Source: Candidatus Obscuribacter phosphatis
GTDB taxonomy: Bacteria > Cyanobacteriota > Vampirovibrionia > Obscuribacterales > Obscuribacteraceae
DNA length: 64,000 bases
Assembly (NCBI GenBank): GCA_001899315.1
Contig: MOYA01000004.1
Span: 233,159-297,158, forward strand
Direction of reading: 5' to 3'
Part shown: one piece after another, positions 8,454-17,348 of the stretch
How the letters are laid out: each line of letters begins with the position of its first letter
Numbering within the stretch: the first letter of the stretch is position 1
Translations under genes and position numbers: made by a program
The notes under the pieces: generated by a model
The model's database searches: none
The model's input: only the letters and a program-made list of their open reading frames with translations
Told to the model about the DNA's origin: nothing

Positions 8454-9899
8454 TTAGGCAGCGCTGCCGCTCTTTTCGGTGCCTGCCTGAGCCTTGCTTT
8501 CTTCACTCGGGCTCTCTGGCGCCGTCTCTTGGGCAGTCGGCTGGTCTTCCTGCTTGCCCTGAGCCATGTTGGCGATCAGGGTGGTGCCGAAGTCACTGGT
8601 GGAAAGAGCCTTGGCGTCGGTCATTAAGCGCGCCAGATCGCCGGTAACCGTGCGGGCGGCGATGGTCTTTTCCAAAGTCTCGACCACCAGTTTGGCTGCT
8701 TCTTGCCAGCCCAGGTACTCAAGCATCATCACGCCCGAGAGAATGAGCGAGCAGGGATTGGCCAGGTTCTTGCCGGCGATGTCGGGAGCGGTGCCGTGTG
8801 TCGCTTCGAAGATGGCGCTGCTGTCGCCGATATTGGCGCCGGGAGCGATACCCAGTCCGCCGACTTGAGCGGCGCAGGCATCGGAAAGGTAGTCGCCGTT
8901 CAGGTTCATGGTGGCAATCACCGAGAACTTTTCGGGCTTGGCCAAAACTTCGAAGAACATGGCGTCGGCGATGCGGTCGTTCAGCAGAATCTTGCCTGCG
9001 GGCAGAACGCCCTTATGCACGCTCCAGAGGTCGGCTTCGGTGACGATCTTGTCGGCGAACTCTTCTTTGGCCAGTTCATAACCCCAGTCGCGGAAGGCGC
9101 CCTCGGTGAACTTCTGGATGTTGCCTTTGTGCACCATGGTGACGGTCTTGCGCCCGGTCTTGATGGCGTACTCGATGGCGCGGCGCACCAGTCGGCGAGA
9201 ACCGGAGCGGCTCATGATCTTGATGCCGACCCCGGTGTCTTCGTGCAACTTGTGGCCCAGCTCTTCCAAAAGCTTGAGGATGCGCTTCGCCTCAGGCGAG
9301 TCGATCTTGTATTCGATACCGGCGTAGACGTCTTCGGTATTCTCGCGAAAGATTACCACGTTCAGATCTTGGGGGTTGATCACCCTTGAAGGTACGCCAT
9401 TGAAATAGCGCACCGGGCGAACGCACTGGTACAGGTCGAAGGTCTGGCGCATAGCCACGTTCAGGCTGCGGAACCCGCCACCGGTGGGGGTGTTGAGCGG
9501 TCCCTTGATGCCGACACCGAAATGGCGCAGAGCCTTGAGCGTGTCTTGCGGCAGCGAATCACCGAACTTTTGGCGTGCCTTTTCGCCGGCGAAAACCTCC
9601 AACCAGGAGATCTGGCGTTTGCCGCCATAGGCGGAGGCGACGGCTTTGTCGAGCACGGCGCGGCAGACCGGCCATATTTCGGCGCCGATACCGTCTCCTT
9701 CGATGAAGGGAATAATCGGTTGGTCGGGCGTCTGCGGTTTGCCGTCTTTGAAAGTAATCACCTGCCCGTTCGGGCTGGCGATGCCGTTGAAAGTGAGAGG
9801 TGCCGGTTCGGCACTGACGGCAGAGACTGGCACGGCTGGAGTTTCGGGAGCCGCTTGTGCAGCCCCATCAATGCGAACAGTTTCAGTAGCGTTGGTCAT
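8454..9899 (-). CDS. icd: Isocitrate dehydrogenase, residues point to NAD+ use
   Basis: 481 aa; E. coli Icd is 416 aa, and the excess is a Pro/Ala-rich N-terminus and an acidic Glu/Ser/Ala tail. GAGGA lies 5 nt before the ATG. Substrate motif [13 protein letters not shown] (Ser145 corresponds to E. coli Ser113) and the C-terminal EATHGTAP motif are intact, so oxidative decarboxylation of isocitrate to 2-oxoglutarate is expected. At the cofactor site the E. coli NADP-binding Lys344, Tyr345 and Val351 are replaced by Asp373, Ile374 and Ala380 (APDIAG...LAN), the pattern described for NAD-dependent enzymes. Tyr391 is Gly420; Arg395 is kept (Arg424). Monocistronic between a long leader and its own terminator. 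Confidence 0.95.
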   Translation of the reverse strand: MTNATETVRIDGAAQAAPETPAVPVSAVSAEPAPLTFNGIASPNGQVITFKDGKPQTPDQPIIPFIEGDGIGAEIWPVCRAVLDKAVASAYGGKRQISWLEVFAGEKARQKFGDSLPQDTLKALRHFGVGIKGPLNTPTGGGFRSLNVAMRQTFDLYQCVRPVRYFNGVPSRVINPQDLNVVIFRENTEDVYAGIEYKIDSPEAKRILKLLEELGHKLHEDTGVGIKIMSRSGSRRLVRRAIEYAIKTGRKTVTMVHKGNIQKFTEGAFRDWGYELAKEEFADKIVTEADLWSVHKGVLPAGKILLNDRIADAMFFEVLAKPEKFSVIATMNLNGDYLSDACAAQVGGLGIAPGANIGDSSAIFEATHGTAPDIAGKNLANPCSLILSGVMMLEYLGWQEAAKLVVETLEKTIAARTVTGDLARLMTDAKALSTSDFGTTLIANMAQGKQEDQPTAQETAPESPSEESKAQAGTEKSGSAA

Positions 9900-10247
9900 A
9901 GTGTCCTCGCATGTGTTCTATCGATCCGAAGCTTCGGTCGGGTCGATGAGCGATAAGTTTAAGAACAGAACTGTTTTGAAGCTTTGAACAGCGAAATTGA
10001 TGACGCGGGAAGGAAAGGAAGACCGCGATACTCTAAATAGTCTTTCAAAAGCTATGCAAGGTGCGACGTATGAAGCTGAGAAAAGCCTCTAGAAGTTGGA
10101 TGTTGTCAGGAGTGCGAGGCTCGCGCTAACTGTAGTTTCAAGAATTAGGCACGAAGCCAAAGGTGAACCCGATCAAAAAACCAATCAAAAACCCAATCAA
10201 AAACCCAATCAAAAACCCGAAGCACTAACCCAAATCACTGACCCAAA
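9900..10247. other. 348-bp intergenic region upstream of icd
   Basis: No convincing gene. Contains a CCGAAGCTTCGG palindrome (around 9928-9939) close to the icd start, a GGCTCGCGCTAA string (10119-10130) also found near 21179-21192, and the short A/C-rich repeats at 10172-10247. Presumably the icd promoter lies here. Confidence 0.5.
10172..10219. repeat. Four copies of a 12-bp repeat
   Basis: ATCAAAAACCCA-type units in tandem, immediately followed by two or three copies of a 13-bp unit (ACCCAAATCACTG) that run into the stop codon of the 10248-11018 gene. Looks like replication slippage. Confidence 0.85.
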
Positions 10248-11018
10248 TCACTGACCCAAAAAGAATCTCTTCACCGACTTGAGAAAACCTGTCATTGAAT
10301 TTTCTTTCTTTGACTCGGTCAGGTCGGCTCTGGCAGCAGTGCTATTGGGGGCGACCAAAAGCTTAAGTCTGAGCAATTCCATTTCTGAGCGAAGCGACTC
10401 AATTTCAGAGCGCAACTCCTTAATTTCACGATTGACCTGCTCGTTTTCGCGGTCGGCATTTTGCAATTTTTGCCAGAGTTGTGCGGCTAGGCTAAAGCTG
10501 GTATCACCTACAGTATCGGCTTCAACCACCTGGTAAACCGTAGTTGGATCTTGATTGGGGTCTTGCGCCCTGCAAGAGTCGATATGAACCACACCGGTGG
10601 TGATGGTCTCTGGTTCTTGGCTGGCACTAGCCAATTGAGAATCCAATTGAGAAAGTGTCGTGCTTTCAAGGTGCTTTGCTGGACCAAAAAAGTCTTCCAG
10701 TCCGTCGATGGCTATATTGCTTTGGTGTATTTCGGTATCAATTTTGGTGGCTGATTTAGATCTATGGGCAAAACGATTCAAGCGTCTCTCGCTTGTTTCG
10801 ACGTGTCTTTCCAGCAGAGTCTCAAAGTCGCAAGCGTATATAAACCAGCAATACTCGCCATTCTTTTTTTCGTTGACAGTTCTTTTGACGCCCCTGATTT
10901 CGCCGCTTTCCAGCAGGCTCTCTAAGACCTTTTGATTTTCGCCAAGCAGGTAAGATGCCCTAGATACGGGCATAAGCGGATGAATTTTTAGCGCTGCTTG
11001 CCCGTCAAATGCCGACAA
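10248..11018 (-). CDS. Putative DNA-binding protein with coiled coil
   Basis: 256 aa. Residues about 15-75 look like a helix-turn-helix of the excisionase/MerR-like type ('VSRASYLLGENQKVLESLLESGEIRG' then a basic strand). The middle is Ser/Thr/Asp-rich and probably disordered. Residues about 185-228 are a regular heptad coiled coil, followed by a basic, hydrophobic end (KSVKRFFLGQ) that could be an amphipathic membrane or protein contact. No known family was recognised. A regulator or a cell-architecture protein of the bactofilin/MapZ kind are both conceivable; neither is supported by motif. Repeats directly after the coding end make this 3' boundary unstable. Confidence 0.7.
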   Translation of the reverse strand: MSAFDGQAALKIHPLMPVSRASYLLGENQKVLESLLESGEIRGVKRTVNEKKNGEYCWFIYACDFETLLERHVETSERRLNRFAHRSKSATKIDTEIHQSNIAIDGLEDFFGPAKHLESTTLSQLDSQLASASQEPETITTGVVHIDSCRAQDPNQDPTTVYQVVEADTVGDTSFSLAAQLWQKLQNADRENEQVNREIKELRSEIESLRSEMELLRLKLLVAPNSTAARADLTESKKENSMTGFLKSVKRFFLGQ

Positions 11019-11080
11019 AGGGTATCTTGCGCCTCACTGATGCGGTTGGAAAATAGAATCAAATATGATACCAGATTGAA

Positions 11081-11830
11081 TTATAGCTCTTCTTGTAATT
11101 TTCTCAAGAAGGCTTTATCGGTTTCATTCAAAGAAGCGCTCTCTAAAAGATCAGGGCGTCTCTCATAAGTGCGTCGCAGAGCTTGTTCTCGCCGCCAGCG
11201 GTTGATTTTTTTGTGATCTCCCGATCTCAATATCTCTGGCACTTCCATGTCTCTGAAAATTGGCGGTTTAGTATATTGCGGTCCTTCCAGTAAACCACTA
11301 TTGCCATCATTGAAAGATTCTTGATGCAAGGAAAGGGACTGCCCTAAGACGCCCGGCACTAGGCGGGCTACGGCGTCGATAATGACGAGCGCCGCCAACT
11401 CGCCGCCGGTTAGGACAAAGTCGCCTATCGATATTTCGTGGCTGGCTAGGCTATGAATGCGTTCATCAAAGCCTTCATAATGACCGCAGATAATGGTGAG
11501 ATTCTTTGCCTGGGCAAAGTTTTCGGCATCGGCTTGCTTGAACGGTTTACCCTGGGGGCTGGTGATGATTACAGGAGAATCCGGTTCTCTTTCAATTGCC
11601 TCAAAGCAGGCAAAGATGGGCTCGGGCTTGAGCACCATGCCGGCACCGCCACCGTAGGGGGTGTCATCGACGCGACGGTACTTGTCTTGGCAAAATTCAC
11701 GGGGATTGTGGCTCAGACATTTGATCAGTCCGGCTTTAGCGCCTCTGCCGACAATGCTGGTCTGGCAATAGCCATCGATTAGGTCGGGAAAGAGGGTGAT
11801 TACATTAAAGATTAGTCGGGGCGTTTCCAT
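11081..11830 (-). CDS. trmD: tRNA (guanine-N1)-methyltransferase TrmD
   Basis: 249 aa, the usual length. Makes m1G37 next to the anticodon from S-adenosylmethionine, preventing +1 frameshifting. Family signatures are complete: '[11 protein letters not shown]' at the N-terminus, '[18 protein letters not shown]', the trefoil-knot SAM site '[12 protein letters not shown]' and '[16 protein letters not shown]', and the C-terminal '[12 protein letters not shown]...[16 protein letters not shown]' block. Unlike many bacteria it is not next to rpsP, rimM or rplS. It starts 60 bp from a divergent unknown gene. Confidence 0.97.
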   Translation of the reverse strand: METPRLIFNVITLFPDLIDGYCQTSIVGRGAKAGLIKCLSHNPREFCQDKYRRVDDTPYGGGAGMVLKPEPIFACFEAIEREPDSPVIITSPQGKPFKQADAENFAQAKNLTIICGHYEGFDERIHSLASHEISIGDFVLTGGELAALVIIDAVARLVPGVLGQSLSLHQESFNDGNSGLLEGPQYTKPPIFRDMEVPEILRSGDHKKINRWRREQALRRTYERRPDLLESASLNETDKAFLRKLQEEL

Positions 11831-11950
11831 AACTGTTCATTATACGCACAGCCAACCGACATACACACTTTCGTTAATACGCTTTGGTCGATGAAATGGC
11901 GGCGGTTTTCGGCTTCAATAGAAAGGTGGCGAGTGACGAGGAAGCGCAAA

Positions 11951-12751
11951 ATGGTAAGGAAAGAAAGCAATACAACAAACAGACGTAAATTCGTAGAAAG
12001 CAGTCTGAGAGGGCAGTCTTCCCTTCCTCGCAACGTTGACCGCACCATGTTCGGTCATGGCGCCGCAGCCGATACATCTGCTTTCACTTCTGGGTCTCAT
12101 GTGGCTCATCTGGAACTGTCCGAGCAGGTTATATCTGGTTTTGGGCAGGACCGTTCGGCTGACATACTTGCCTGGATGGATGAGTTGAAGGCCGATTCTT
12201 CTCACTTTATCGAGTCTAGATTGGATGAGCTGGTTCTAGCTGAGTCACGCGAGCGTCGTTATCGCGAAGCTGTCACCGCAATCATCGACAAGATTTTCCA
12301 AGACCTGCGCTACTTTTCTTTTGAGTTCAACAAAGTTGCCCGCGGTACCTCGATGCAGATGATTGCCACCATTCTGGGTGATGTTACCGAAGTGCTGCAA
12401 GTCAACTCCAAGCGCGAAGTAGAGGCTTCGGCTACCTATTTCAGAGCGAGAATCTCCAACCGTCACTTTGGTCTTGTGGTAAGAGGTGCTGGGCGGGTGG
12501 TGGAATTTTATCTGGTTCCCACCCCGCAGCTCATGGGCCAGTCTGTAGTTGAGGCTCAGTATGAGCCGATAGCTGTCCTGGAAGTGAAGATGAAAGGCGG
12601 CGAGTTCTTTTGGAAGTTGGTTGATTGGGAAAAGCGGGTCAAGACTCCCGACACCCTGGAAGAACTGGCCATGCAACTCTTTGCCGCTCTTGTGGAAGTG
12701 ACCAAGGACGAAGTGCGTCGCATCGAGCAGGAGTGCGGCAGCGCCAATTAG
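11951..12751 (+). CDS. Unknown soluble protein
   Basis: 266 aa from ATG 11951, supported by GAGGAAG 6 nt upstream; the frame is open further upstream (to 11891) without a ribosome site. The basic, Ser-rich first 45 residues look disordered. From about residue 60 a mixed alpha/beta domain begins with 'LSEQVISGFGQDRSADILAWMDELKADSS', followed by long charged helices and a strand-rich part ('RHFGLVVRGAGRVVEFYLVP', 'YEPIAVLEVKMKG'). Cys occurs only at the C-terminus. No signal peptide or membrane helix. I do not recognise the family. It is divergent from trmD and is followed by a possible terminator and then coaX on the same strand. Confidence 0.75.
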   Translation: MVRKESNTTNRRKFVESSLRGQSSLPRNVDRTMFGHGAAADTSAFTSGSHVAHLELSEQVISGFGQDRSADILAWMDELKADSSHFIESRLDELVLAESRERRYREAVTAIIDKIFQDLRYFSFEFNKVARGTSMQMIATILGDVTEVLQVNSKREVEASATYFRARISNRHFGLVVRGAGRVVEFYLVPTPQLMGQSVVEAQYEPIAVLEVKMKGGEFFWKLVDWEKRVKTPDTLEELAMQLFAALVEVTKDEVRRIEQECGSAN

Positions 12752-12765
12752 TAGGCGGTTCTCAG

Positions 12766-12816
12766 GAGGTGCGCTAGCTTGACGATGCTTATATCGCGGC
12801 GGCGCACCTCTTGTTT
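12766..12816 (+). terminator. Possible terminator after the 11951-12751 gene
   Basis: 9-bp perfect stem (12766-12774 with 12802-12810) with a 27-nt loop, followed by TTGTTT. The large loop lowers confidence. The rest of 12752-13033 holds no visible gene. Confidence 0.45.
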
Positions 12817-13033
12817 AGTGTCTTGCCTGATCGAGACTTCAATCTGCCCTGGGTGTCCTGCTATGTCTAGAGAGTCCTTTATCTATCTCTAATTGCTGAC
12901 TACTTTCTGCCGGGTTTTTCTTCTCTCCTCTTCTTTCGCTAACCGCCTACTGTTTACGCTGCCATCGACGCCAAATTTTAGGCGCCGGTGCATATGCGTT
13001 TTCGGTAAGTGCTCTGCTAGAATCTCGTGAACT

Positions 13034-13828
13034 ATGAAACTGATTGTTGATATCGGCAATACCAATACTAAGTATTGCCTCTGGTCTGAAGACGGTGGCG
13101 CCCGAGCCGTGGGCAAGGTCTCCACTTCGCTTCAATCTTTCCAGTTGGTCGAAGCCGAACTGAAGTCTATTTCTCTTGATGACAAGCCGCTTGCCTGGCA
13201 GTTTAAAGATGCCGAGGTGGTAGTGGTGTCTGTGGTGCCCGACTGCGGCAAAGCTTTTGTCGCAGCTGCCAAAGAGCATGGCGCCTTGGTTTATCTCATT
13301 GAAGCCACCACTCAGCCGGTGCTCAAGGACATGCCCAAAGAGATGGGTGCCGACCGTGTTGCCGAAGCTATCGGTGCTTGGTCAGCCTATCGCAAAGAGG
13401 GGCGACCGATGATCATCATTGGTTTCGGTACGGCTTCCACTTTGTTCACCATCTCGGCTGATGCTGCTGTCGGTGGTGGCTTTATCGGACCGGGGGTGAA
13501 GATGCTGCTCACCGCCTTGGCCCGCGACTGTGCCCTTTTGCCCGAAGTGCGCCTGCCCGAGAGTGGCGATGTTTCAAATCTGGGTCTGGGGCATACCACT
13601 GAAACGCAGATGCGAGCCGGTGTCACCTTTATGTTCAAAGGCATGGTGCAGGAATGGCTGTCTCAGGCTCGTCTCGAGCTTAAAGGTGAGCCAGTGATTG
13701 TCGCCACCGGTGGTTATTCGGCTCTGGTTGCTAGGCTTTTGCCGGGTGTTTTCGATGCAGTCGACACCACCCTGGCGCTGAAGGGGGCTGCCTTTATCGC
13801 CGGCTCTATCGATAAAGCCAAGGTTTGA
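13034..13828 (+). CDS. coaX: Type III pantothenate kinase (CoaX-like)
   Basis: 264 aa. First step of coenzyme A synthesis: phosphorylation of pantothenate by ATP. ASKHA-fold motifs are present: phosphate-1 loop VDIGNTNTKY (residues 5-14), MGADRVAEA (104-112), GFGTASTLF (130-138), GGGFIGPG, and the adenosine-side ATGGYSALV. At residue 130 there is Gly where many CoaX proteins have a catalytic Asp before the F/x-GTA motif, so activity is likely but not certain. A TAGAAT hexamer ends about 10 nt before the ATG, which would leave a very short leader. It is followed by a strong terminator. Confidence 0.85.
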   Translation: MKLIVDIGNTNTKYCLWSEDGGARAVGKVSTSLQSFQLVEAELKSISLDDKPLAWQFKDAEVVVVSVVPDCGKAFVAAAKEHGALVYLIEATTQPVLKDMPKEMGADRVAEAIGAWSAYRKEGRPMIIIGFGTASTLFTISADAAVGGGFIGPGVKMLLTALARDCALLPEVRLPESGDVSNLGLGHTTETQMRAGVTFMFKGMVQEWLSQARLELKGEPVIVATGGYSALVARLLPGVFDAVDTTLALKGAAFIAGSIDKAKV

Positions 13829-13837
13829 CCGGCATTT

Positions 13838-13872
13838 AAGAAAGAAGGGTTAACCGCCCTTCTTTCTTTTTT
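13838..13872 (+). terminator. coaX terminator
   Basis: Perfect 12-bp stem (13838-13849 with 13857-13868), 7-nt loop, then a run of T. Placed 10 nt after the coaX stop. Confidence 0.9.
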
Positions 13873-13934
13873 AATAAGAAAAATAGACCGGTCGGCTGCG
13901 TTTTGCTTTTATCAATGGAGAGATTTCGGTGCGG

Positions 13935-14729
13935 CTATCTCAAAAGTTCATCCAACAAACTTTGCTTGGTTTCAGGAAAAAGTACCGAAGCATTGTCGCT
14001 CTTTTTGAAACCAGCCGGCACGGCATAGTCAGTGCTTTTCACTTTCTTTTTTTCGACTTGCAAAAGCTCAAGTGTAGGTTTTGCCGAAGGGCTTTTATTT
14101 TCGTTGTGTAAGTTCATTTGCAAAGGCAGTAAGCCTGTTTTGGGCGTGACAAAGAGGCGCTCTGTGATGGTGGCGGCGGCCGGCCAGGCAGTACCGTCCG
14201 GCATACAGGTGATGCTGGCATTTGATACCATGCCTTTACACCAAGAACGCTTATGGACGGAACCGATCCGTTGATAAATTTCACCGTTCAACTGAATGTT
14301 TAGGCAAGGCAAGCCTTTGATAATTCCTGCACTTCTAGCTCCAAGTCTAAGCTGTGTAGCATCTGATGGACTAAGAAGAGCGCTAGCCGTATTGTTGTAG
14401 ACCCATTTGGCTGCCTTGCCTTGATAGTACGACCTTTTCAGCGTGTTAATGACAGTGATATCTTCCGAATTTCGCAAACTGATAATTACTAGGTTCTGCT
14501 GGGGAAGCTCGATCTTCATGCCGGGCTGCGCTAGGTAAAGTTCAGAAAGACCTGAAAACTTAGATCGTTGTTTCAAGACGGTAGCATTGTATTCTTTAGC
14601 AGTAGCTGCTTTGTCATTGCCTGCTTTAGCCTCAGTTACCCAGACAAAACAGAAAAGCACAAGCAACAAAACTTTTGCAGTCATTAGTCCGAAACTGATA
14701 GAGATAGTCATGCGGCTGTTCAAGATCAT
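13935..14729 (-). CDS. Secreted protein, paralogue of the 33539-34321 product
   Basis: 264 aa with a signal peptide (hydrophobic core about residues 14-32, likely cleavage after AKA). Two in-frame ATGs (14729 and 14711) are possible; neither has a good ribosome site. The mature part is beta-rich: an early 'YLAQPGMKIELPQQNLVIISLRN' region, a middle 'YYQGKAAKW' segment, three Cys, and a C-terminal 'YAVPAGFKK.......LLDELL' motif. The same order, ending in FAVPTGLRK and ILLDV, is seen in the secreted protein at 33539-34321, so the two are probably diverged paralogues. Function unknown. Divergent from the TPR gene at 14769. Confidence 0.75.
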   Translation of the reverse strand: MILNSRMTISISFGLMTAKVLLLVLFCFVWVTEAKAGNDKAATAKEYNATVLKQRSKFSGLSELYLAQPGMKIELPQQNLVIISLRNSEDITVINTLKRSYYQGKAAKWVYNNTASALLSPSDATQLRLGARSAGIIKGLPCLNIQLNGEIYQRIGSVHKRSWCKGMVSNASITCMPDGTAWPAAATITERLFVTPKTGLLPLQMNLHNENKSPSAKPTLELLQVEKKKVKSTDYAVPAGFKKSDNASVLFPETKQSLLDELLR

Positions 14730-14768
14730 AGAATAAATGATAGCTTCTTTCTGCTTACAGGTGAAAGA

Positions 14769-15743
14769 ATGAGTCTTTATCGAACCAATTCAATTAGCTT
14801 TTTCTCCCTAATGTTTACTGCCTTGGTCTTTTTCGCCATTCCAGAGCAGTCGAGGGCAGAGTCTGCCAAGGACGCTGGATTTGAAAATAAGCAAGCTGCT
14901 GCTAAAGTCTATGAAGAGAAGAAGATGTATAAGGCTGCCATAGCTGAGTACGATTTGTTAATTGCCGCCAAAGAGAAAGAGTTGAAAAAACTGAATGGCG
15001 GCAAGATGACTTGGAGTAAGGACGAACTAAAGATTGCCAGAGATCTGGCGAAACTTTTATACAAAAGAGGCAGTTGCTATAGACGAATGGGCGCTTGGGA
15101 TGAAGCGATGCATGACTTTGCGCGCTGTCATTCCTTTGGCTACAAAGGTCGCCGCCTCGACTATTTCTTGGGCGAGGGCTATGCTCATTTCGGCAAGTAC
15201 AAAGATGCTCTAAGGCATCTAAGGTTGGTTTTGGCTAGTCCTGATAAGGATAATCTTGACCGAGATCAACTTGCTAATGTTTATTCCTTATGTGCTACCG
15301 CTTATGATGGCATCGGCGATCAAAAAAATAAACTAGATTGTCTGGATAATGCTATTGCAGTAGCTGAAAAGCCGGCACGCTTTTTGAAAGAGCGAGCCTT
15401 TTACTTTCAGAATAATAAGCAGTGGCAGAAAGCTGTCGATGATTTCAACAAATGCGAGACTTTGCAAGGTCTGACAATAAGTTCCTATTACGGCAGGGGG
15501 CGCTGTTATATGGAATTGGCTAAGTATGACCAAGCGGCTCTCGATTTTGGTTCATGCATCGAACTCGAACCGGAAAGAGGCGGTTATTATGCCGCTCGGG
15601 CTGCTGCTTATGAAAAGTCGGGCAAGAAAGAGTTGGCTTTAGCCGACCGCCGTAAGGTTGCTGAAATAGGCGAAGATTTTGCCCTGCCCTTGCGTCCCAA
15701 CAAAAATTCGGCAAAAGGCAGACTGCCGTCAAATAGCAATTAG
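14769..15743 (+). CDS. Secreted TPR-repeat protein
   Basis: 324 aa; AGGTGA about 6 nt before the ATG. Signal peptide with hydrophobic core at about residues 10-26 and cleavage near SRA. The mature protein is a run of about seven tetratricopeptide repeats ('LYKRGSCYRRMGAWDEAMHDF', 'DYFLGEGYAHFGKYKDALRHL', 'YYGRGRCYMELAKYDQAALDF', 'YAARAAAYEKSGKKELALAD'). No catalytic domain. A periplasmic interaction scaffold is expected. It shares a 39-bp divergent promoter space with the secreted protein gene at 13935-14729. Confidence 0.85.
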   Translation: MSLYRTNSISFFSLMFTALVFFAIPEQSRAESAKDAGFENKQAAAKVYEEKKMYKAAIAEYDLLIAAKEKELKKLNGGKMTWSKDELKIARDLAKLLYKRGSCYRRMGAWDEAMHDFARCHSFGYKGRRLDYFLGEGYAHFGKYKDALRHLRLVLASPDKDNLDRDQLANVYSLCATAYDGIGDQKNKLDCLDNAIAVAEKPARFLKERAFYFQNNKQWQKAVDDFNKCETLQGLTISSYYGRGRCYMELAKYDQAALDFGSCIELEPERGGYYAARAAAYEKSGKKELALADRRKVAEIGEDFALPLRPNKNSAKGRLPSNSN

Positions 15744-15794
15744 TCTTTGTGTCTTATAAGAAATAGTAGAGCCGGGCGAAAAAAGAGATTGAAA

Positions 15795-15855
15795 GAGAAA
15801 TTGAAAAAGAAAGCGGCGGTGCAAGAACTTGAGCAATCAAGCCTTGCACCGCCGC
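15795..15855 (-). terminator. Terminator of the 15885-16382 gene
   Basis: Perfect 13-bp GC-rich stem (15813-15825 with 15843-15855) and 17-nt loop; on the minus strand the stem is followed by TTTCTTTTTC. Confidence 0.9.
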
Positions 15856-15884
15856 AGTTATTTTGTGCTTACTCCGATTAGGAG

Positions 15885-16382
15885 TTAGCTTGCCTTGGGT
15901 TTGTCGTAGGCGCCCATCGTCACCGTGATGCCGTTGGCGTCTTGGTTGCGCATGATGCCCACGCCGTAGCCATCGCTGTTGAGCTTCTTGGTCACGGTTT
16001 CCACGGCTTCTTCGTCGATCTTGGTGATGTCGACATGCTGGCCGGAGCCGGCAGCCAAGTTGGCTCGCAGGCGCTGCTCCAGATCTTGCACCGCTTGGGC
16101 GAGCATGATCTTTCTGGCTGCCTCGGCTTTCTTTCTGTCCTGGGAGCTGCGAATGCGTCCACCCAGGAAGAGGCCGACAACCGGCAGAACGAAGCCGCCC
16201 CTGACTGCGAGCTCACCCAAGAAGGCCATGCCCACCATGCTCAGCATGAACAGGCAGAAGGTCAGATTGGGGCGAGCTTCGGCCCAGGCGGTCTTTTCCA
16301 TGACCGTCATGAAATAACCGATCGGCACCGAGATGCCGATCAGGAGAAGCATTTTGATGATTTCGAGGTTCTCGGTTTCCAT
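15885..16382 (-). CDS. Membrane protein of unknown function
   Basis: 165 aa. Hydrophobic segments at about residues 9-25 and 39-75 (the second probably two helices) are followed by a basic stretch (RIRSSQDRKKAEAARK), a helix and a small soluble alpha/beta domain that ends near 'YGVGIMRNQDANGITVTMG'. The C-terminal domain is probably cytoplasmic. No family recognised. It is GC-rich and lies last in the minus-strand series that starts with the MgtC-like gene at 20680, about 70 nt after the small membrane protein gene. Confidence 0.7.
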   Translation of the reverse strand: METENLEIIKMLLLIGISVPIGYFMTVMEKTAWAEARPNLTFCLFMLSMVGMAFLGELAVRGGFVLPVVGLFLGGRIRSSQDRKKAEAARKIMLAQAVQDLEQRLRANLAAGSGQHVDITKIDEEAVETVTKKLNSDGYGVGIMRNQDANGITVTMGAYDKPKAS

Positions 16383-16450
16383 TTTCTTCTCTTTTTCGGG
16401 CTGCGTTGAGAATTTTGAGAAGAGTGCTTCTCGTTGAACTGAGGTGATGC

Positions 16451-16711
16451 TTAGCGCAAGCGACCCTTGTAGCGGTCGGGGTTCTTGTTGGGGTCTTCGT
16501 CATCGGGATCGTAGTCGTCGAAGACGAAGGCAAGAATGACAAGCAGGCTGATCATGCCGCCGACAAGACCGGGCAGCTTCTCGCCGTCGGTCGTGCCGTG
16601 GTAGGCAGCGGTAAAGTTTGCGAACATCAAGATGAGGAAGATGATCGCAAGTATCCGATCTCGAACGAACTTGTTGTTCCAGACCTTCAAAATCCAGGTT
16701 TTCATTTTCAC
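16451..16711 (-). CDS. Small two-helix membrane protein
   Basis: 86 aa. Two transmembrane helices (about residues 20-36 and 47-64) joined by a short loop with Gly/Thr/Asp, and an acidic then basic C-terminus (DDYDPDDEDPNKNPDRYKG). No known family. It lies 90 nt after the Cys-rich N-terminal protein gene and before the 165-aa membrane protein gene, all minus strand and GC-rich, so co-transcription is plausible. A membrane-associated accessory role in the lipid group is only a guess. Confidence 0.65.
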   Translation of the reverse strand: MKMKTWILKVWNNKFVRDRILAIIFLILMFANFTAAYHGTTDGEKLPGLVGGMISLLVILAFVFDDYDPDDEDPNKNPDRYKGRLR

Positions 16712-16800
16712 TGGCCCTTCTTATGTTGACTTGGGGCTATTAAGCCATTCGGATAGAAAAATTGCGCCTGCGGCGGCTGTTCGGGCTGGCAGTCGAGTTT

Positions 16801-17331
16801 CTAGCTCAGACTGGCCAGCCCGTCCATCGACTGCAGGGCGCGGGCGTATTCGGCCACGCCGGCGTCCAGGTAGGAGCGCTGGTAGCGCTCGCTCACGCTC
16901 TTCGGGTCGGAGAGCACGAAGATGGCTTGCGAGAGAAGCTTGCGGGCTTCGTCGCGCGCCGACTGGTCGCCGCTCAGCACCAGGGTTTGACCGAGGTTGC
17001 CCTTGGCGATGGCCATGAGGGGGTCGTCTTCGGGCACCAGGCGCGCCGCCAAGGCGAGAGCAGAACGCGCATGCCGCACGCAGGTGGCGGGCGACTTGCG
17101 CGCCTCGGCCAGACCGATCTTGACCGTGGTCAGCCAGAACTGCTCGTGGCTGTTGGTGGCGCCGGCTTCGTGCAGAAGCTTCTGCCCGAGGTCGAGGAAG
17201 GGCGCCGCCAGCTCGGGACGATTGCGTCCGAGCCAGTGCTGGGCCAGGTGGGTGAGATTGGCCGCCTGCCCGAGCATGATCGACTTGTCGTCGGTGGCGC
17301 AGCCGCAGTTGGAGTGATTGCAGTTGGACAT
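16801..17331 (-). CDS. Helical-repeat protein with Cys/His N-terminus
   Basis: 176 aa from ATG 17331, supported by AAGGAG 7 nt upstream; the frame is open further upstream but that part overlaps the acyltransferase gene. The first 12 residues (MSNCNHSNCGCA) hold three Cys and one His, a possible small metal site. The rest is all-helical with TPR-like pairs ('LTHLAQHWLGRNRPELAAPFL', 'AKGNLGQTLVLSGDQSARDEA'). Function unknown. It begins 17 nt after the PlsC-like gene and is probably in the same operon. Confidence 0.7.
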   Translation of the reverse strand: MSNCNHSNCGCATDDKSIMLGQAANLTHLAQHWLGRNRPELAAPFLDLGQKLLHEAGATNSHEQFWLTTVKIGLAEARKSPATCVRHARSALALAARLVPEDDPLMAIAKGNLGQTLVLSGDQSARDEARKLLSQAIFVLSDPKSVSERYQRSYLDAGVAEYARALQSMDGLASLS

Positions 17332-17348
17332 GGTCAGTCTCCTTGTGG

